Shown: piece after piece, positions 8,080-18,090 of the stretch
Position numbering within the stretch: position 1 is the first letter of the stretch
How the letters are laid out: every line of letters starts with the position of its first letter
Origin: Micromonospora coerulea
GTDB lineage: Bacteria; Actinomycetota; Actinomycetes; Mycobacteriales; Micromonosporaceae
NCBI RefSeq assembly: GCF_016598485.1
Contig: NZ_JAEMUW010000004.1
Location: 62,001 to 126,000 of the forward strand
Length of the DNA: 64,000 bases
Reading direction: 5' to 3'
The notes under the pieces: model-generated
The model's database searches: none
The model's input: the letters and a program-made list of their open reading frames with translations, nothing else
What the model was told of the DNA's origin: nothing
Program-made: the position numbers and the translations under genes

Positions 8080-9095
8080 TCAGTCGTGCAGGCCGCAGGT
8101 GTCCGGGATGTCGAGGGCACGGTCGGGGTCGTAGAGGGAATCGGGGTCGACGGTGGCGGTGCCGGTGATGGCCTGCTCCCGGTCGCTCGCCTCGCCGCTG
8201 TTCAGCAGTCCCTTGTCGAACGCGGCGCAGTCGATGTTCACGCCATAGGACTGCATGTGGGTGAGCCAGAGACCGTTCGCCCGGGACCGGACGTCGCCCG
8301 GGTACGGCAGCTCCCACACGAGCGTGTCGTGCACGATCACGACCCCGTCCCCGGGGGCGACCGGGGCGGTCCGGAAGGCGTACGCCCAGACGAAGTTGGT
8401 GGTCACCTCCAGCACCCGGACGCCGCGCGCGTTCCGGTGCGCCCGATAGGTGATCCGCCCCTTGACCCGGGGCTGCTGCGGGGCCAGCCGGGCGCCCGGC
8501 GCGAGCCGGGTCGCGAAGTTGGCGAACGCGTCGGAGGCAAAGTCCTGGCGAATGCTGGCCCGCTGGTCGGACGCGAACTGGCGGACCAGCCGCTCCGGGT
8601 CCTTCGCCGTCATGAAGGTCCGGTCCAGCCGGGCGGTGATCAGGGCGGTGCGGATCTTCGCCAGGCCGGCCGACACCTGCTTCGCGGTGAAGTCACCGGT
8701 CCGCTTGGCCGGGGGCAGGGTGATCCCGGCCGCGCCCGCGGGGAACGCGGCGGCCGGGGTGCCGTCGAACGGCCCGGCGGCCGGGGGCGGCGACGCGCTG
8801 CTGGTGGCGTACACCCCGGGCGGCTGGCTGATCGTCGGGTACGCCTGGGGGCCCGGACGCCGGGCGTAGCCGTAGCCGACGGTGCCGAGCGTGGCGACGA
8901 GGGCGACCGCCACCAGTGCGCCGAGACCGGCGAGCAGCCGGCCCCCGCGCCCCGGAACCAGATCCGCAGTCGTACCGAGCGGCCGACCCGGATCTCCTTT
9001 TCGAGCTGGTGCAGCCAGTCCGGGAACGCCTCCGGCCCGGGGCGCGCCGGGTCCGGCCGGGACGACGGTTCGGGGGTGGGGTCGGCGCTGGTCAT
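8080..9095 (-). pseudogene. Membrane-anchored hypothetical protein gene with a frameshift
   Basis: The first frame from ATG 9095 gives a Pro-rich start and then DWLHQLEKEIRVGRSVRLRI, which reads like a cytoplasmic N-terminus. The expected membrane segment (RLLAGLGALVAVALVATLG) and about 270 further residues lie in another frame that has no good upstream start; the first available is GTG 8913. The frames join at a G/C run near 8938-8956 on the plus strand, and one extra base there would restore a single protein of about 335 residues. The outer part has a Pro/Ala/Ser linker and then a folded-looking domain ending DIPDTCGLHD. I do not recognise the family. A sequencing error is as likely as a real mutation. 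Confidence 0.55.
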
Positions 9096-9206
9096 CGGCG
9101 GATCCCGGGGTCAGGCGGGGCGGGGGGCGGATGATCTTTACACCCGAGCTGCCGGTGCGGTATCCCCCGCGGGCGTCGGGATTCTTCTCTGGCAGGCTTG
9201 GGGGTC

Positions 9207-10091
9207 GTGAGCACAGACGGTCTGATCGTGGTCGACAAGCCCGGCGGCATGACGTCGCACGACGTGGTGGCGCGGATCCGCCGACTGGCCCGGACCCGCC
9301 GGGTGGGGCACGGGGGCACGCTCGATCCGATGGCCACCGGCGTGCTGGTGATCGGGGTGGGCCGGGCCACCCGGCTGCTCACCTATGTGATCGGGGCGGG
9401 CAAGAGCTACACCGCGACGATCCGGCTCGGCCAGGCGACGGTCACCGACGACGCCGAGGGCGACGTGATCGCGACGACGCCGGCCGGCACGGTGACCGAC
9501 GAGTCGGTCCACGCCGCCCTCGCCGCGCTGACCGGGGAGATCGACCAGGTGCCGAGCGCGGTCAGCGCCATCAAGATCAACGGCGAGCGGGCGTACAAGC
9601 GGGTCCGCGAGGGGGAGAGCGTCGAGCTGCCCGCCCGCCGGGTCACCATCTCCCGGCTGGACGTGCTCTCGATCCGCCGGGGGCAGGCTGACGTGGTGGA
9701 TGTGGACGTGGACGTGAACTGCTCGTCCGGGACGTACATCCGGGCCATCGCCCGGGACGCGGGTCTGGCGCTCGGGGTCGGCGGTCACCTGACCGCGCTG
9801 CGGCGGACCGCGGTGGGCGGCTTCACCCTGGCCGAGGCGGCCACCCTCGACGAGCTGGAGCAGCGCGCGCCGGAGGTGGTCAACCTGCCGCTCGACGCGG
9901 CCGCGGACCGGTACTTCGTGCGCCGGGACGCCACGCCGGAGGAGGCGAAGGTCCTCTCGCACGGCGGGCCGCTGGACCCGGCCGGCATCGCCGGGCCGTA
10001 CGCCGTCTTCGGCCCGGGCGGTGGCCTGATCGCTATCGTCAGCGAGCGGGACGGGCGGGCCCGCGCGGAGATCGTGCTCGCCCCGGCCTGA
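9207..10091 (+). CDS. truB: tRNA pseudouridine(55) synthase TruB
   Basis: A 294-residue enzyme that makes pseudouridine 55 in the T-loop of tRNA. The start VSTDGLIVVDKPGGMTSHDVV and the catalytic motif GHGGTLDPMATGVL, with the active Asp near residue 40, are diagnostic. Also seen are KSYTATIRLGQATVTDDAEGD and CSSGTYIRAIARD. GTG 9207 is chosen over TTG 9198 because the family begins here. Upstream, TTTACA at 9137 and TATCCC at 9161 (18-nt spacer) are a possible promoter in an AT-richer patch shared with the divergent gene. It is followed by ribF, as is usual. Confidence 0.96.
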   Translation: MSTDGLIVVDKPGGMTSHDVVARIRRLARTRRVGHGGTLDPMATGVLVIGVGRATRLLTYVIGAGKSYTATIRLGQATVTDDAEGDVIATTPAGTVTDESVHAALAALTGEIDQVPSAVSAIKINGERAYKRVREGESVELPARRVTISRLDVLSIRRGQADVVDVDVDVNCSSGTYIRAIARDAGLALGVGGHLTALRRTAVGGFTLAEAATLDELEQRAPEVVNLPLDAAADRYFVRRDATPEEAKVLSHGGPLDPAGIAGPYAVFGPGGGLIAIVSERDGRARAEIVLAPA

Positions 10092-10150
10092 CGGCCGGGC
10101 GCGGATCACCCGGCCGGCGCCGGCCGGCGGGACAGCAGGGGAGGAGCGGC

Positions 10151-11080
10151 ATGCAAAGGTGGCGGGGGTACGAGGCGGCGCCCGGTGGCTGGGGGCGGTC
10201 GGTCGTCACCATCGGCGTCTTCGACGGCGTGCACAAGGGGCACCAGGCGACCATCGGCCACGCCGTGGCGCGCGCCCGCGAGCTAGGCGTCAAGTCGGTG
10301 GTGGTCACCTTCGACCCGCACCCGGCGGAGGTCGTCCGCCCTGGTTCGCACCCGGCCGTGCTGACCGAGCCGGCCCGCAAGGCGGAGCTGATCGAGGCGC
10401 TCGGCGCCGACGTGCTCTGCGTGGTGCCGTTCACCCCGGAGTTCTCCCGGCTGCCGGCCGAGGAGTTCGTGCACGACATCCTGGTCGAGCACCTGCACGC
10501 CGCGCTCGTCGTGGTCGGCGACAACTTCCGGTTCGGGCACCGGGCGGCCGGCGACGTGGCCCTGCTGGAGCGGCTGGGCCGGACCTTCGGCTTCGGGGTG
10601 GAGGCCGGGCCGCTGGTCGCCGAGGCGGGCACGGTCTTCTCCTCCACCTACATCCGCTCCTGCGTCGACGCGGGAGACGTGGTGGCGGCGGCCGCCGCGC
10701 TGGGCCGTCCCCACCGGGTGGAGGGGGTGGTGGTCCGGGGTGACCAGCGCGGCCGCGAGCTGGGATATCCCACCGCCAACCTGCTCTGCCACCGGTACGC
10801 GGCGATCCCCGCCGACGGGGTGTACGCCGCCCGGCTGGTGCGCCGGGGGCACCGGGAGCCGCTCGCGGCGGCGGTGTCGATCGGCACCAACCCGACCTTC
10901 TCCGGGCGGGAGCGCCGGGTGGAGGCGTACGCGCTGGACTTCACCGGCGACCTGTACGGCGAGCGGCTGGCCCTGGACTTCGTCGCACACCTGCGCGAGC
11001 AGCGGACGTACGACTCGATCGAGCCGCTGGTGGCGCAGATCGCCGAGGACGTGGAGCGGACCCGCCGGGCCGTCGCCTGA
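10151..11080 (+). CDS. ribF: Bifunctional riboflavin kinase/FAD synthetase
   Basis: A 309-residue RibF that phosphorylates riboflavin to FMN and adenylates FMN to FAD. The N-terminal FAD synthetase domain shows GVFDGVHKGHQ at residues 22-32, VTFDPHP and the FSSTYIRS motif. The C-terminal riboflavin kinase domain shows GRELGYPTANL, PADGVYAARL and SIGTNPTFSG. GGGAGGAG at 10139-10146 is a strong ribosome binding site for ATG 10151. The truB-ribF-rpsO-pnp order is conserved widely. Confidence 0.96.
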   Translation: MQRWRGYEAAPGGWGRSVVTIGVFDGVHKGHQATIGHAVARARELGVKSVVVTFDPHPAEVVRPGSHPAVLTEPARKAELIEALGADVLCVVPFTPEFSRLPAEEFVHDILVEHLHAALVVVGDNFRFGHRAAGDVALLERLGRTFGFGVEAGPLVAEAGTVFSSTYIRSCVDAGDVVAAAAALGRPHRVEGVVVRGDQRGRELGYPTANLLCHRYAAIPADGVYAARLVRRGHREPLAAAVSIGTNPTFSGRERRVEAYALDFTGDLYGERLALDFVAHLREQRTYDSIEPLVAQIAEDVERTRRAVA

Positions 11081-11144
11081 GCGTCCCGTCGCGATTCCGG
11101 CACCCCGCCGCGGCCCTTCGCCGGGCGGGCCCGGCGAGGACTGG

Positions 11145-11284
11145 TAGGCTGGCGGAGACGTCGGCTGACCGACGTGGGGCCTCGCGTGCCTGCACGACGC
11201 CGCGGGTGCGAGGTTCGTCCGTCTCCGGTCCTTCGAGATCATGACGACGGACATCAGTGATCAACCCATCGAAACAGGGAGAAC
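11145..11284 (+). promoter_or_regulatory. Structured rpsO leader with candidate promoter
   Basis: A TAGGCT box (11145-11150) is followed by a leader able to fold strongly. GGAGACG at 11154-11160 can pair with CGTCTCC at 11220-11226. ACGTCGG/CCGACGT (11158-11175) forms a hairpin with a CTGA loop. CCTCGC (11180-11185) can pair with GCGAGG (11208-11213). S15 autoregulatory leaders are known in several phyla including Actinobacteria. Whether this one binds S15 is inference. Confidence 0.5.
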
Positions 11285-11554
11285 ATGGCGCTCGACCAGG
11301 AAGCCAAGGCCAAGATCCGCACGGAGTACGCGACCGCCGAGGGCGACACCGGTTCGCCGGAGGTGCAGGTCGCGGTCCTCACCAAGCGGATCGCCGAGCT
11401 CACCGAGCACCTGAAGGTGCACAAGCACGACCACCACAGCCGCCGTGGGCTGCTGCTGCTGGTCGGCCGGCGCCGTCGGCTGCTCAACTACGTCCAGAAG
11501 AAGGACATCAACCGCTACCGGTCGCTCATCGAGCGGCTCGGCCTGCGCCGATGA
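11285..11554 (+). CDS. rpsO: 30S ribosomal protein S15
   Basis: An 89-residue S15, the usual length. S15 binds the central domain of 16S rRNA early in 30S assembly. Diagnostic segments are [36 protein letters not shown] and [21 protein letters not shown] lies just upstream of ATG 11285. It follows a structured leader that may serve autoregulation and is closed by a hairpin terminator at 11559-11590 before pnp. Confidence 0.98.
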   Translation: MALDQEAKAKIRTEYATAEGDTGSPEVQVAVLTKRIAELTEHLKVHKHDHHSRRGLLLLVGRRRRLLNYVQKKDINRYRSLIERLGLRR

Positions 11555-11558
11555 CGTG

Positions 11559-11590
11559 ACGGGGGAGTGGCCACTCGGCCGCTCCCCCGT
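11559..11590 (+). terminator. Hairpin terminator after rpsO
   Basis: ACGGGGGAG/CTCCCCCGT plus GGCC/GGCC with one G-T pair make a 14-bp stem with an ACTC loop, starting a few bases after the rpsO stop. There is no T run, which is common in high-GC actinobacteria. Some read-through into pnp is plausible. Confidence 0.75.
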
Positions 11591-11776
11591 TCTGGTACCA
11601 CAGAAGAACAGGGCCGCGCGACCACCCGACAGGGAGCCGGTCAGCGTACCGGTCTCCGGTAGTGGCCTCCGGGAATCCCGGCATCATGCCGGCCACCCGG
11701 GCGCTTCGATCGAAGACCGGCCGTCTGAGCAGCTCCCCATGTCGTGGGCCCACGACGCGAAGGAGCAAGACAACAC

Positions 11777-14161
11777 ATGACCGAGACCAACCTCGGCACG
11801 GAATCCCGCACCGCCGTGATCGACAACGGGTCCTTCGGCACCCGTGAGATCACCTTCTCCACCGGCCGGCTGGCCCGTCAGGCCGCCGGTTCCGTCATCG
11901 CCCAGCTGGGCGAGACGGTGGTCCTCTCCGCCACCACCGCCGGCAAGCAGCCGAAGGAGCAGTTCGACTTCTTCCCGCTGACCGTCGACGTCGAGGAGCG
12001 GATGTACGCCGCGGGCCGGATCCCCGGCTCGTTCTTCCGCCGCGAGGGTCGGCCCAGCGAGGACGCGATCCTCACCTGCCGGCTGATCGACCGGCCGCTG
12101 CGCCCGTCGTTCGTCAAGGGCCTGCGCAACGAGGTCCAGGTCGTCGAGACCATCCTCGCGCTCGACCCGCAGCACCCGTACGACGTCGTGGCGATCAACG
12201 CCGCCTCGATGTCGACCAAGCTCTCCGGCCTGCCGTTCTCCGGCCCGATCGGGGCCACCCGGATGGGGCACGTCGACGGTCAGTGGGTCGCCTTCCCGAC
12301 CTACGAGGAGCTGGCCCGCGCCACCTTCGACATGGTGGTGGCCGGCCGTGCCCTGGCCGACGGCGACGTCGCGATCATGATGGTCGAAGCCGAGGCCACC
12401 GAGCACACCGTGAAACTGGTCGCCGGCGGTGCCCCCGCGCCGACCGAGGAGGTCGTGGCCAGCGGGCTGGAGGCCGCCAAGCCGGCCATCCGTGAGCTGT
12501 GCCGGGCGCAGAGCGAGCTGGCCGAGGTGGCCGCCAAGCCGGTCGCCGAGTTCCCCGTCTTCCTGGACTACCAGGACGACGCGTACGAGGCGGTGGCCGA
12601 GCTGGCCCGCGCCGACGTCGCGGAGGCCCTGAAGATCGCCGGCAAGCATGACCGCGAGGAGGCCCTGGACCGGGTCAAGGCCCGGGTCGCCGAGGAGCTC
12701 GGCGGTCGCTTCGAGGGCCGGGAGAAGGAGCTCTCCGCCGCCTTCCGGTCGCTGACCAAGTCCGAGGTGCGCAACCGGGTGCTGCGCGAGCAGGTCCGCA
12801 TCGACGGTCGCGGCCCGCGGGACATCCGCCCGCTGACCGCCGAGGTGGGCGTGCTTCCGCGGGTGCACGGCTCGGCGCTGTTCGAGCGCGGCGAGACCCA
12901 GATCCTGGGCGTCACCACGCTGAACATGCTGCGCATGGAGCAGTCGCTGGACACCCTGTCCCCGGACAAGTCCAAGCGCTACATGCACAACTACAACTTC
13001 CCGCCGTACTCGACCGGTGAGACCGGCCGGGTGGGCTCGCCGAAGCGGCGCGAGATCGGCCACGGCGCCCTCGCCGAGCGGGCGCTGATCCCGGTGCTGC
13101 CGGCGCGTGAGGAGTTCCCGTACGCCATCCGGCAGGTCTCCGAGGCGCTCGGCTCCAACGGTTCCACCTCGATGGGTTCGGTCTGCGCCTCGACGCTGGG
13201 CCTGCTCAGCGCCGGTGTGCCGCTGAAGGCGCCGGTCGCCGGCATCGCCATGGGCCTCATCTCCGACGAGGTCGAGGGCAAGACCCAGTACGTGACGCTG
13301 ACCGACATCCTCGGCGCCGAGGACGCGTTCGGTGACATGGACTTCAAGGTCGCCGGCACCCGGGACTTCGTCACCGCGTTGCAGCTCGACACCAAGCTCG
13401 ACGGCATCCCGTCGGACGTGCTGGCCGCCGCGCTCCAGCAGGCGCACGAGGCCCGGCAGACCATCCTCGACGTGATGCAGCGGGCCATCGAGGCGCCGGC
13501 CGAGATGTCGGACTACGCGCCGCGGGTCACCACCGTCAAGATCCCGGTCGACAAGATCGGCATGGTGATCGGCCCGAAGGGCCAGACCATCAACGCCATC
13601 CAGGACGAGACCGGCGCCGAGATCTCCATCGAGGACGACGGCACCATCTACGTCGGCGCGACCAACGGCCCGTCGGCCCAGGCCGCGGTGGAGCGGATCA
13701 ACGCGATCGCCAACCCGACGCTGCCGAAGCTCGGCGACCGGTTCCTCGGCACCGTGGTGAAGACCGCCGCGTTCGGCGCCTTCATCTCGCTGCTGCCGGG
13801 CCGCGACGGCCTGCTGCACATCTCGAAGGTGGGCGACGGCAAGCGGGTCGAGAAGGTCGAGGACTTCCTCAACGTCGGCGACCGGGTCGAGGTGGAGATC
13901 GCGGACATCGACGCCCGCGGCAAGATCTACCTGGACAAGGTCCGCCCGGAGGGCGCCGAGGCGCCCGCCGCCGGTGAGGCCGCCGAGGGCGACCGGCCGG
14001 CCGGGCGGGGCGGCGACCGGGGTCCGCGCGACCGCGGCGACCGGGACCGTGAGCGTGGCAGCCGTGGCCCGGAGCGTGGCGAGCGCGGCCCGGGCGGCGA
14101 GGGTGGCGGCGAGGGTGGCGAGGGCGGCGAGCGTCCGCGTCGACGGACCCGCCACAGCTGA
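11777..14161 (+). CDS. pnp: Polyribonucleotide nucleotidyltransferase (PNPase)
   Basis: A 794-residue PNPase, the phosphorolytic 3'-5' exoribonuclease of the degradosome; actinobacterial forms can also make pppGpp or long 3' tails. There are two RNase PH domains ([21 protein letters not shown] in the first, [21 protein letters not shown] sequence in the second), then KH ([20 protein letters not shown]) and S1 ([24 protein letters not shown]). The C-terminal 60 residues are rich in Gly, Arg, Asp and Glu, an RGG-like extension. ATG 11777 has AAGGAG about 12 nt upstream; an in-frame ATG at 11744 lacks support. Confidence 0.97.
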   Translation: MTETNLGTESRTAVIDNGSFGTREITFSTGRLARQAAGSVIAQLGETVVLSATTAGKQPKEQFDFFPLTVDVEERMYAAGRIPGSFFRREGRPSEDAILTCRLIDRPLRPSFVKGLRNEVQVVETILALDPQHPYDVVAINAASMSTKLSGLPFSGPIGATRMGHVDGQWVAFPTYEELARATFDMVVAGRALADGDVAIMMVEAEATEHTVKLVAGGAPAPTEEVVASGLEAAKPAIRELCRAQSELAEVAAKPVAEFPVFLDYQDDAYEAVAELARADVAEALKIAGKHDREEALDRVKARVAEELGGRFEGREKELSAAFRSLTKSEVRNRVLREQVRIDGRGPRDIRPLTAEVGVLPRVHGSALFERGETQILGVTTLNMLRMEQSLDTLSPDKSKRYMHNYNFPPYSTGETGRVGSPKRREIGHGALAERALIPVLPAREEFPYAIRQVSEALGSNGSTSMGSVCASTLGLLSAGVPLKAPVAGIAMGLISDEVEGKTQYVTLTDILGAEDAFGDMDFKVAGTRDFVTALQLDTKLDGIPSDVLAAALQQAHEARQTILDVMQRAIEAPAEMSDYAPRVTTVKIPVDKIGMVIGPKGQTINAIQDETGAEISIEDDGTIYVGATNGPSAQAAVERINAIANPTLPKLGDRFLGTVVKTAAFGAFISLLPGRDGLLHISKVGDGKRVEKVEDFLNVGDRVEVEIADIDARGKIYLDKVRPEGAEAPAAGEAAEGDRPAGRGGDRGPRDRGDRDRERGSRGPERGERGPGGEGGGEGGEGGERPRRRTRHS

Positions 14162-14170
14162 GCAGTGACC

Positions 14171-14201
14171 GGCCGGGTGGGGACATCGTCCCCACCCGGC
14201 C
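14171..14201 (+). terminator. Strong hairpin terminator after pnp
   Basis: A perfect 14-bp stem (14171-14184 with 14188-14201, GGCCGGGTGGGGAC) with an ATC loop, 9 nt after the pnp stop. It is GC-rich without a T run. Confidence 0.8.
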
Positions 14202-14203
14202 TT

Positions 14204-14253
14204 CGACGGCTCCAGTCCGGCGCGTCTCGCGCCGCGCCGAACTGGAGCCGTCG
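14204..14253. repeat. CTCCAG-type palindromic repeat, copy 1
   Basis: A near-perfect palindrome of 50 nt: left arm CGACGGCTCCAGT then CGGCGCG, and the right arm mirrors it with one mismatch around an 8-nt loop. A clearly related copy (same arm layout and central GCGCCGCGCC) occurs at 35878-35930 inside rimO. It follows directly on the pnp terminator. It looks like a dispersed REP-like element. Confidence 0.65.
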
Positions 14254-14294
14254 CCGTGACACCCCACCCCTCGTCGAAGTGAGAGCAGGTTTCC

Positions 14295-15713
14295 GTGAGT
14301 CGGGCCCAGCGTTCGTCTTTTCCTGCGGGTCGACGGGGGGTGGCGCCGTCCGGCGCCGTTCGGCACGCCGCCGGTTCGCCCGGGCGTGCCGGCGTGCCGG
14401 TCCGGGCGGTCACCCGCACGCTGAGTGACGACCCGCTGGGTGGCACCGTACGCCGTACCGTGCTGCCGAGCGGCCTGCGCGTGCTGACCGAGGCGATCCC
14501 GGCGATGCGCAGCGTCTCCTTCGGCATCTGGGTGGCGGTCGGCTCCCGCGACGAGACCGGCCCGCAGGCCGGGGCCGCGCACTTCCTGGAGCACCTGCTC
14601 TTCAAGGGCACCAAGAAGCGGACCGCGATGCAGATCTCCGCGGAGATCGAGGCGGTGGGCGGCGAGACCAACGCCTTCACCACGAAGGAATACACCTGCT
14701 ACTACGCGCGGGTGCTCGACGAGGACCTGCCGCTGGCCATCGACGTGATGTGCGACGCGGTCGCCGACTCGGTGCTGGAACCGGCCGACGTGGAGACCGA
14801 GCGGGGCGTCATCCTCGAAGAGATCGCCATGCACGACGACGAGCCCGGTGACGAGGTGCACGACCTGTTCGCCCGCGCCGTCTACGGCGACCACCCCCTG
14901 GGCCGGCTGATCTCCGGTACCGAGGAGACGGTCACCCCGATGACCCGTCGGCAGATCCAGAGCTTCTACCGCCGCCGCTACACCCCGCCGCAGATCGTCA
15001 TCGCCGCCGCCGGCAACCTGGATCACGCCACCGTGGTGAAGCTGGTCCGCCAGGCGCTGCGCGGCACCCCGCTGGACACCGACCCGGCCGGGCCGGCCCC
15101 GCACCGGGCGGCCACCCCGGCGGTACGCACCAGGCTGGCCGCCACCGTGGTCGAGCCGAAGGAGACCGAGCAGGCGCACGTCATCCTGGGCTGCCCCGGC
15201 ATCGACCGTACCGACGAGCGGCGCTTCGCCCTCGGCGTGCTCAACAACATCCTCGGCGGCGGGATGTCGAGCCGGCTGTTCCAGGAGATCCGGGAGCGGC
15301 GTGGCCTGGCCTACTCGGTCTACTCCTACGCCAGCCAGTACGCCGACAGCGGCCTGTTCGCGGTCTACGCCGGCTGCGCGCCGGGCAAGGTGGACGAGGT
15401 GCTGGAGCTGACCCGGGTTGAGCTGCGCCGGGTGGCCGCCGACGGCGTCACCGCCGACGAGCTGGCCCGGGGCAAGGGCATGTCGAAGGGCTCCTTCGTG
15501 CTCGGCCTGGAGGACACCGGCTCGCGGATGAGCCGGCTGGCCAAGGGGGAGCTGCTCTACGGCGACCTGATGCCGGTGGACGAGCTGCTCAGCCGGGTCG
15601 ACGCGGTGACCCTCGAGGACGTCAACGCCCTCGCCGCCGAGCTGCTCAGCCGGCCGATGTCGCTGGCCGTGGTCGGCCCCTTCGAGGAGAACGCGTTCGC
15701 GGTGTCCCGCTGA
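14295..15713 (+). CDS. M16 family zinc metallopeptidase
   Basis: A 472-residue M16B peptidase of the mitochondrial-processing-peptidase-like type that follows pnp in most Gram-positives. The inverted zinc motif HFLEH is at residues 96-100, with the downstream Glu in ERGVILEEIAMHDDEPGDEV. The C-terminal domain has the RGLAYSVYSY motif that contacts substrate, so this single chain carries both halves. The substrate is unknown. The N-terminus is a poorly conserved basic tail of about 45 residues; GTG 14295 is the earliest start, and later in-frame GTGs are possible. Confidence 0.9.
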   Translation: MSRAQRSSFPAGRRGVAPSGAVRHAAGSPGRAGVPVRAVTRTLSDDPLGGTVRRTVLPSGLRVLTEAIPAMRSVSFGIWVAVGSRDETGPQAGAAHFLEHLLFKGTKKRTAMQISAEIEAVGGETNAFTTKEYTCYYARVLDEDLPLAIDVMCDAVADSVLEPADVETERGVILEEIAMHDDEPGDEVHDLFARAVYGDHPLGRLISGTEETVTPMTRRQIQSFYRRRYTPPQIVIAAAGNLDHATVVKLVRQALRGTPLDTDPAGPAPHRAATPAVRTRLAATVVEPKETEQAHVILGCPGIDRTDERRFALGVLNNILGGGMSSRLFQEIRERRGLAYSVYSYASQYADSGLFAVYAGCAPGKVDEVLELTRVELRRVAADGVTADELARGKGMSKGSFVLGLEDTGSRMSRLAKGELLYGDLMPVDELLSRVDAVTLEDVNALAAELLSRPMSLAVVGPFEENAFAVSR

Positions 15714-15730
15714 CCGGTCCCGGCGGGTGA

Positions 15731-16534
<804 letters not shown>

Positions 16535-16625
16535 GGCCGCGCCGGCCGGTCCGGGCGTGGCCCGGACCGGCAAGTGCGCAACGGCGGTCAAGCACCGGAC
16601 GGGGTCCCCGGTGCACGCTGAAGCC

Positions 16626-17550
16626 ATGACCACCACGGACGGGTTGACCAGCATCCTCGACTGGGTGCAGAGCGGCCTCGACGATCCCACCATCAGCCCG
16701 GCCGACCTCGCCGCCCGCGCGCATCTGTCCCGGTTCCACTTCGACCGGCTGTTCGCCGCGGCGATCGGGGAGCCGCCCGGCGCGCTGCGCCGGCGGCTGC
16801 TGCTCGAGCGGGCGGCGCACCGGCTCACCACCACCGGCCGCACCGTCCTGGACATCGCGGTCGAGGCCGGGTACGGCTCGCACGAGGCGTTCACCCGTGC
16901 CTTCCTGCGCGCCTATGGCCGGGCGCCGACGGCGGTTCGACGACGGCGGCCGCTCACCTTCTGGGAGCTGGAGCTGCCCTGTCCCAGTGGTGTCCACTTC
17001 CACCCCCCCCGGCGGCCTACGGCTGCCGGCCGCGCACGAGGAGACCCCGATGAACGTGCTGCAGCATCTGGTCGACCACCACGTCGAGACCCTGACCGCG
17101 GTCATCGGCCGGGCCGCCCGGCTGGACGAGGAGACCCTCGACCGGACGGGCACCGTCTCGGTGGAGACCATCGACGACCGGCCCACCCTCCGTTCGCTGA
17201 TCAACGCGATGGTGACCCAGGAGGAGCACTGGCTGTCGGCGCTGCGTGGCGACGGCTGGCCGGACGAGAGCGACCGGTCGATCGCGGGACTGGCCGCCCG
17301 GCACGCGGTGGCCGGCCGGGACTACCGGGCCTTTGTCGCGCGGACCCTGGCCGACGGCACCCTCGGCGACACCATCGTCGACACCACCTGCACGCCGCCC
17401 ACCACGCACACCCTGGGCGGCGTCATCGGCCATGTGATCACCTACGCCGCGGTCCGCCGGACGCTCGCCATCGGCGCCCTGCACACCGCCGGCGTCACCG
17501 ACCTGGGTGCGGGCGACCCCCGGCCGTACCTCGACGCCCACGCCGGCTGA
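16626..17550 (+). pseudogene. AraC-type regulator fused to DinB domain, broken in a poly-C run
   Basis: From ATG 16626 the first 130 residues read as an AraC/XylS DNA-binding domain: HLSRFHFDRLFAAAIGEPPG, LDIAVEAGYGSHEAFTRAFLRAYGRAP. The text then runs CPSGVHFHPP and is lost into a GC-biased frame with no stop until 18146. At 17003-17010 there are eight C residues; with seven, the protein continues GGLRLPAAHEETPMNVLQ into a DinB-like domain ending at 17550. AraC-DinB fusions with the HFHPPGGLRLP linker are known in actinobacteria, so a one-base insertion is the simplest reading: a mutation, a slippage site or a sequencing error. Confidence 0.7.
17050..17550 (+). CDS. DinB-like domain (C-terminal part of the broken gene)
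   Basis: A 166-residue segment that could be translated alone from ATG 17050, as GAGGAG lies 6 nt upstream. It has the four-helix DinB pattern with candidate metal-binding histidines in LVDHHVETL, TQEEHWLSAL and GGVIGHVITYAAVRRT. DinB-like proteins often act as thiol-dependent transferases or damage-inducible metalloenzymes. In intact relatives this domain is joined to the AraC part, so it may sense a ligand or carry out a coupled reaction. No specific function can be given. Confidence 0.6.
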   Translation: MNVLQHLVDHHVETLTAVIGRAARLDEETLDRTGTVSVETIDDRPTLRSLINAMVTQEEHWLSALRGDGWPDESDRSIAGLAARHAVAGRDYRAFVARTLADGTLGDTIVDTTCTPPTTHTLGGVIGHVITYAAVRRTLAIGALHTAGVTDLGAGDPRPYLDAHAG

Positions 17551-17574
17551 GGGCGCCGGCGGCGCGGGCCGAAA

Positions 17575-17600
17575 GCGCTCGCCCGGGAACGGGCGAGCGC
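17575..17600 (+). terminator. Hairpin terminator after the AraC-DinB locus
   Basis: A perfect 11-bp stem (GCGCTCGCCCG, 17575-17585, with 17590-17600) and a GGAA loop, 24 nt after the DinB stop and just before the next gene. Confidence 0.7.
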
Positions 17601-17613
17601 CTAGGCCGCGCCG

Positions 17614-18090
17614 GTGATCGATTCTGGGCTACGCGACCGGGCCGGTCGCCGGGTCACCCTGCGGCCGGTGGACGACGCGAACTGGCGGGCGGTCGCCGAC
17701 GTCGCGCCCCGCGACGACCAGCGCGACTGGGTGCCCGCCCTGGCCGCCCGGTACCTGGTGCTGACCATGCACTCGGCGGTCTGGACCTCGCTGGCCGTGG
17801 TCGCCGACGAGGCGGTGGTCGGGCACGTGATGTGGGGGGTCGACGACGACCGCTCCCGCTGGATCGGCGGGATGCTGATCGACGCCGCGGAGCAGGACCG
17901 GGGCGTGGGGCGGGCCGCCGTCCGCACCCTGGCCGACTGGCTCGGGGCGCAGGACGGCGGCCACCCGGTCCGGCTGTCGTACCACCCGGACAACACGGCC
18001 GCGGCCCGCCTCTACACGTCCCTGGGCTTCGTCCCCACCGGCGCGATGGAGGACGACGAGGTCGTCGCCGAGCTGTCGCCCGCCTCCTGA
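17614..18090 (+). CDS. GNAT family N-acetyltransferase
   Basis: A 158-residue GNAT enzyme, expected to transfer an acetyl group from acetyl-CoA. The coenzyme A loop is seen as LIDAAEQDRGVGRAAVRTL, and the C-terminal motif as YHPDNTAAARLYTSLGFVPTGAMEDDE. The N-terminus has VTLRPVDDANWRAVADV. The substrate is unknown; the SpeG-like MEDDEV end leaves a polyamine possible. GTG 17614 is the first usable start after the terminator. Confidence 0.88.
   Translation: MIDSGLRDRAGRRVTLRPVDDANWRAVADVAPRDDQRDWVPALAARYLVLTMHSAVWTSLAVVADEAVVGHVMWGVDDDRSRWIGGMLIDAAEQDRGVGRAAVRTLADWLGAQDGGHPVRLSYHPDNTAAARLYTSLGFVPTGAMEDDEVVAELSPAS

Noticed and set aside
11684..14695. A 1,003-codon open frame on the minus strand
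   Set aside because: It lies antisense to pnp and the start of the M16 peptidase gene, whose conserved motifs leave no doubt about the coding strand.
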